Shown here: piece after piece, positions 6,181-6,737 of the stretch
Numbering within the stretch: the stretch's first letter is position 1
Layout of the letters: every line of letters begins with the position of its first letter
Assembly (NCBI GenBank): GCA_902792495.1
Contig: CADBAC010000052.1
Span: 1 to 6,737, forward strand
From: Ruminococcus flavefaciens
GTDB lineage: Bacteria; Bacillota; Clostridia; Oscillospirales; Ruminococcaceae
DNA length: 6,737 nucleotides
Reading direction: 5' to 3'
Program-made: the position numbers and the translations under genes
Notes under the pieces: model-generated
Database searches by the model: none
Seen by the model: only the letters and a program-made list of their open reading frames with translations
Told to the model about the DNA's origin: nothing

Positions 6181-6189
6181 TGCTATAAT
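6181..6189 (+). promoter_or_regulatory. Extended -10 promoter of the downstream membrane-protein gene
   Basis: TGCTATAAT is a perfect extended -10 element (TGN plus TATAAT). The only -35-like hexamer, TTAACA at 6158-6163, is 20 bp away, too far to be ideal, so the TG extension probably compensates. Transcription should start near 6196, giving a leader of about 27 nt. AAAGGAG (6209-6215) is 7 nt before the start codon. Confidence 0.8.
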
Positions 6190-6222
6190 TGTATCATATT
6201 ATTACTTAAAAGGAGACATAAC

Positions 6223-6737
6223 ATGAAACGAGAAAAGAAATGCGGCCCGGATGTGATACCCGAAAAAATATACCCTATGCTCCATAACGTAAGCTTTACT
6301 ATGATGGCGCTTTTTATAGGAGTAATAGTATTCTTTGCGGTACAGCTGATAGGTGCTGTAGGTATGCTTGAAGCTGATGAGCTTTCCGCATCACAGAGTG
6401 AAACACAAAGCGAAGAGGCAGAGATCACATTAGAAAAAGATATAGGCCACAATTACTGCGGTACATTCTTTATATGGCAGACCGTCGGAAATTGCTATAA
6501 GAGTACCGATGATTATACAGCAGCGGTAAATGAACTGGATGAGTTCACAGATTCTGTGGGAGGCAAAATAGCAAACAGCTTTATACCATTGGCCGTAGTC
6601 ATAATATTTATGAGTTTGCTTGTGATATTCCGGAAATATGACAGGAAGCGCTTTTTTGATACAAAAGGCTGGCGATGGTTCCTGTCTGTCGGTATCTCGC
6701 TGTCGGCAGTGAACCTGATGGATATTTATATGCACTG
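6223..6737 (+). CDS. Multi-pass membrane protein, 3' end beyond window
   Basis: The frame is open from ATG 6223 to the last base, giving 171 codons without a stop, so the gene is incomplete at its 3' end. The start is supported by AAAGGAG 7 nt upstream and by its own promoter. The N-terminus is short and basic (KREKK). Hydrophobic segments lie at about residues 24-49, 119-136 and 152-170. The first two are separated by a polar, acidic loop of about 70 residues with Cys79 and Cys91, which should be outside the cell. A basic patch (RKYDRKR, 137-143) follows the second segment and should be cytoplasmic. The arrangement resembles small clostridial integral-membrane proteins such as the DUF2975 type, but I do not recognise it with confidence and assign no function. 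It is separated from the ABC operon by a terminator, so it is an independent unit. Confidence 0.82.
   Translation, partial: MKREKKCGPDVIPEKIYPMLHNVSFTMMALFIGVIVFFAVQLIGAVGMLEADELSASQSETQSEEAEITLEKDIGHNYCGTFFIWQTVGNCYKSTDDYTAAVNELDEFTDSVGGKIANSFIPLAVVIIFMSLLVIFRKYDRKRFFDTKGWRWFLSVGISLSAVNLMDIYMH

Noticed and set aside
6183..6735. Two minus-strand frames (6183-6452 and 6430-6735)
   Set aside because: They lie opposite the well-supported partial membrane-protein gene, have no visible ribosome-binding site and one covers the promoter.

Overview
The window looks like chromosome from a low-to-moderate-GC Gram-positive anaerobe of the Clostridia, most likely a Ruminococcus-type Oscillospiraceae. 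Support is indirect: every gene has a strong AAAGGAG ribosome-binding site, promoters are sigma-A type, the ABC transporter pair is of the kind common in Firmicutes, and TGTAGGGG hairpin repeats fill the intergenic spaces. The genus is an inference.

Layout. Positions 1-533 are non-coding and hold a dense array of short GC-rich inverted repeats, nine units between 16 and 488. A terminator (534-571) and then a predicted surface lipoprotein with beta-propeller-like repeats (585-1952) follow on the minus strand. The divergent intergenic space (1953-2455) holds a second hairpin array (2059-2337), then a consensus promoter (TTGACA, 17-bp spacer, TATAAT), a 9-bp leader hairpin and a GTG start. This opens a two-gene operon (2456-6072) for a heterodimeric ABC exporter whose reading frames overlap at TAATG, closed by a strong terminator (6090-6117). 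A new transcription unit starts at an extended -10 promoter (6181-6189) and encodes a membrane protein cut off by the window end (6223-6737).

How the genes work together. The two ABC half-transporters should form one pump with one catalytically competent and one degenerate ATP site: the first carries Asp for the catalytic Glu and Gln for the switch His but a normal SGGQ signature, and the second carries normal Glu and His but a modified LSQGQ signature. The substrate cannot be read from sequence. The lipoprotein is transcribed away from the operon and no functional link is shown.

The most unusual content is the repeat system. Each unit starts with a constant TGTAGGGG-like tag followed by two arms whose sequence differs from unit to unit but which stay complementary to each other. 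The left and right arrays share a 208-bp segment at about 96% identity in direct orientation, so the lipoprotein gene sits between long direct repeats. The left array equals the right one plus an inserted four-unit block.
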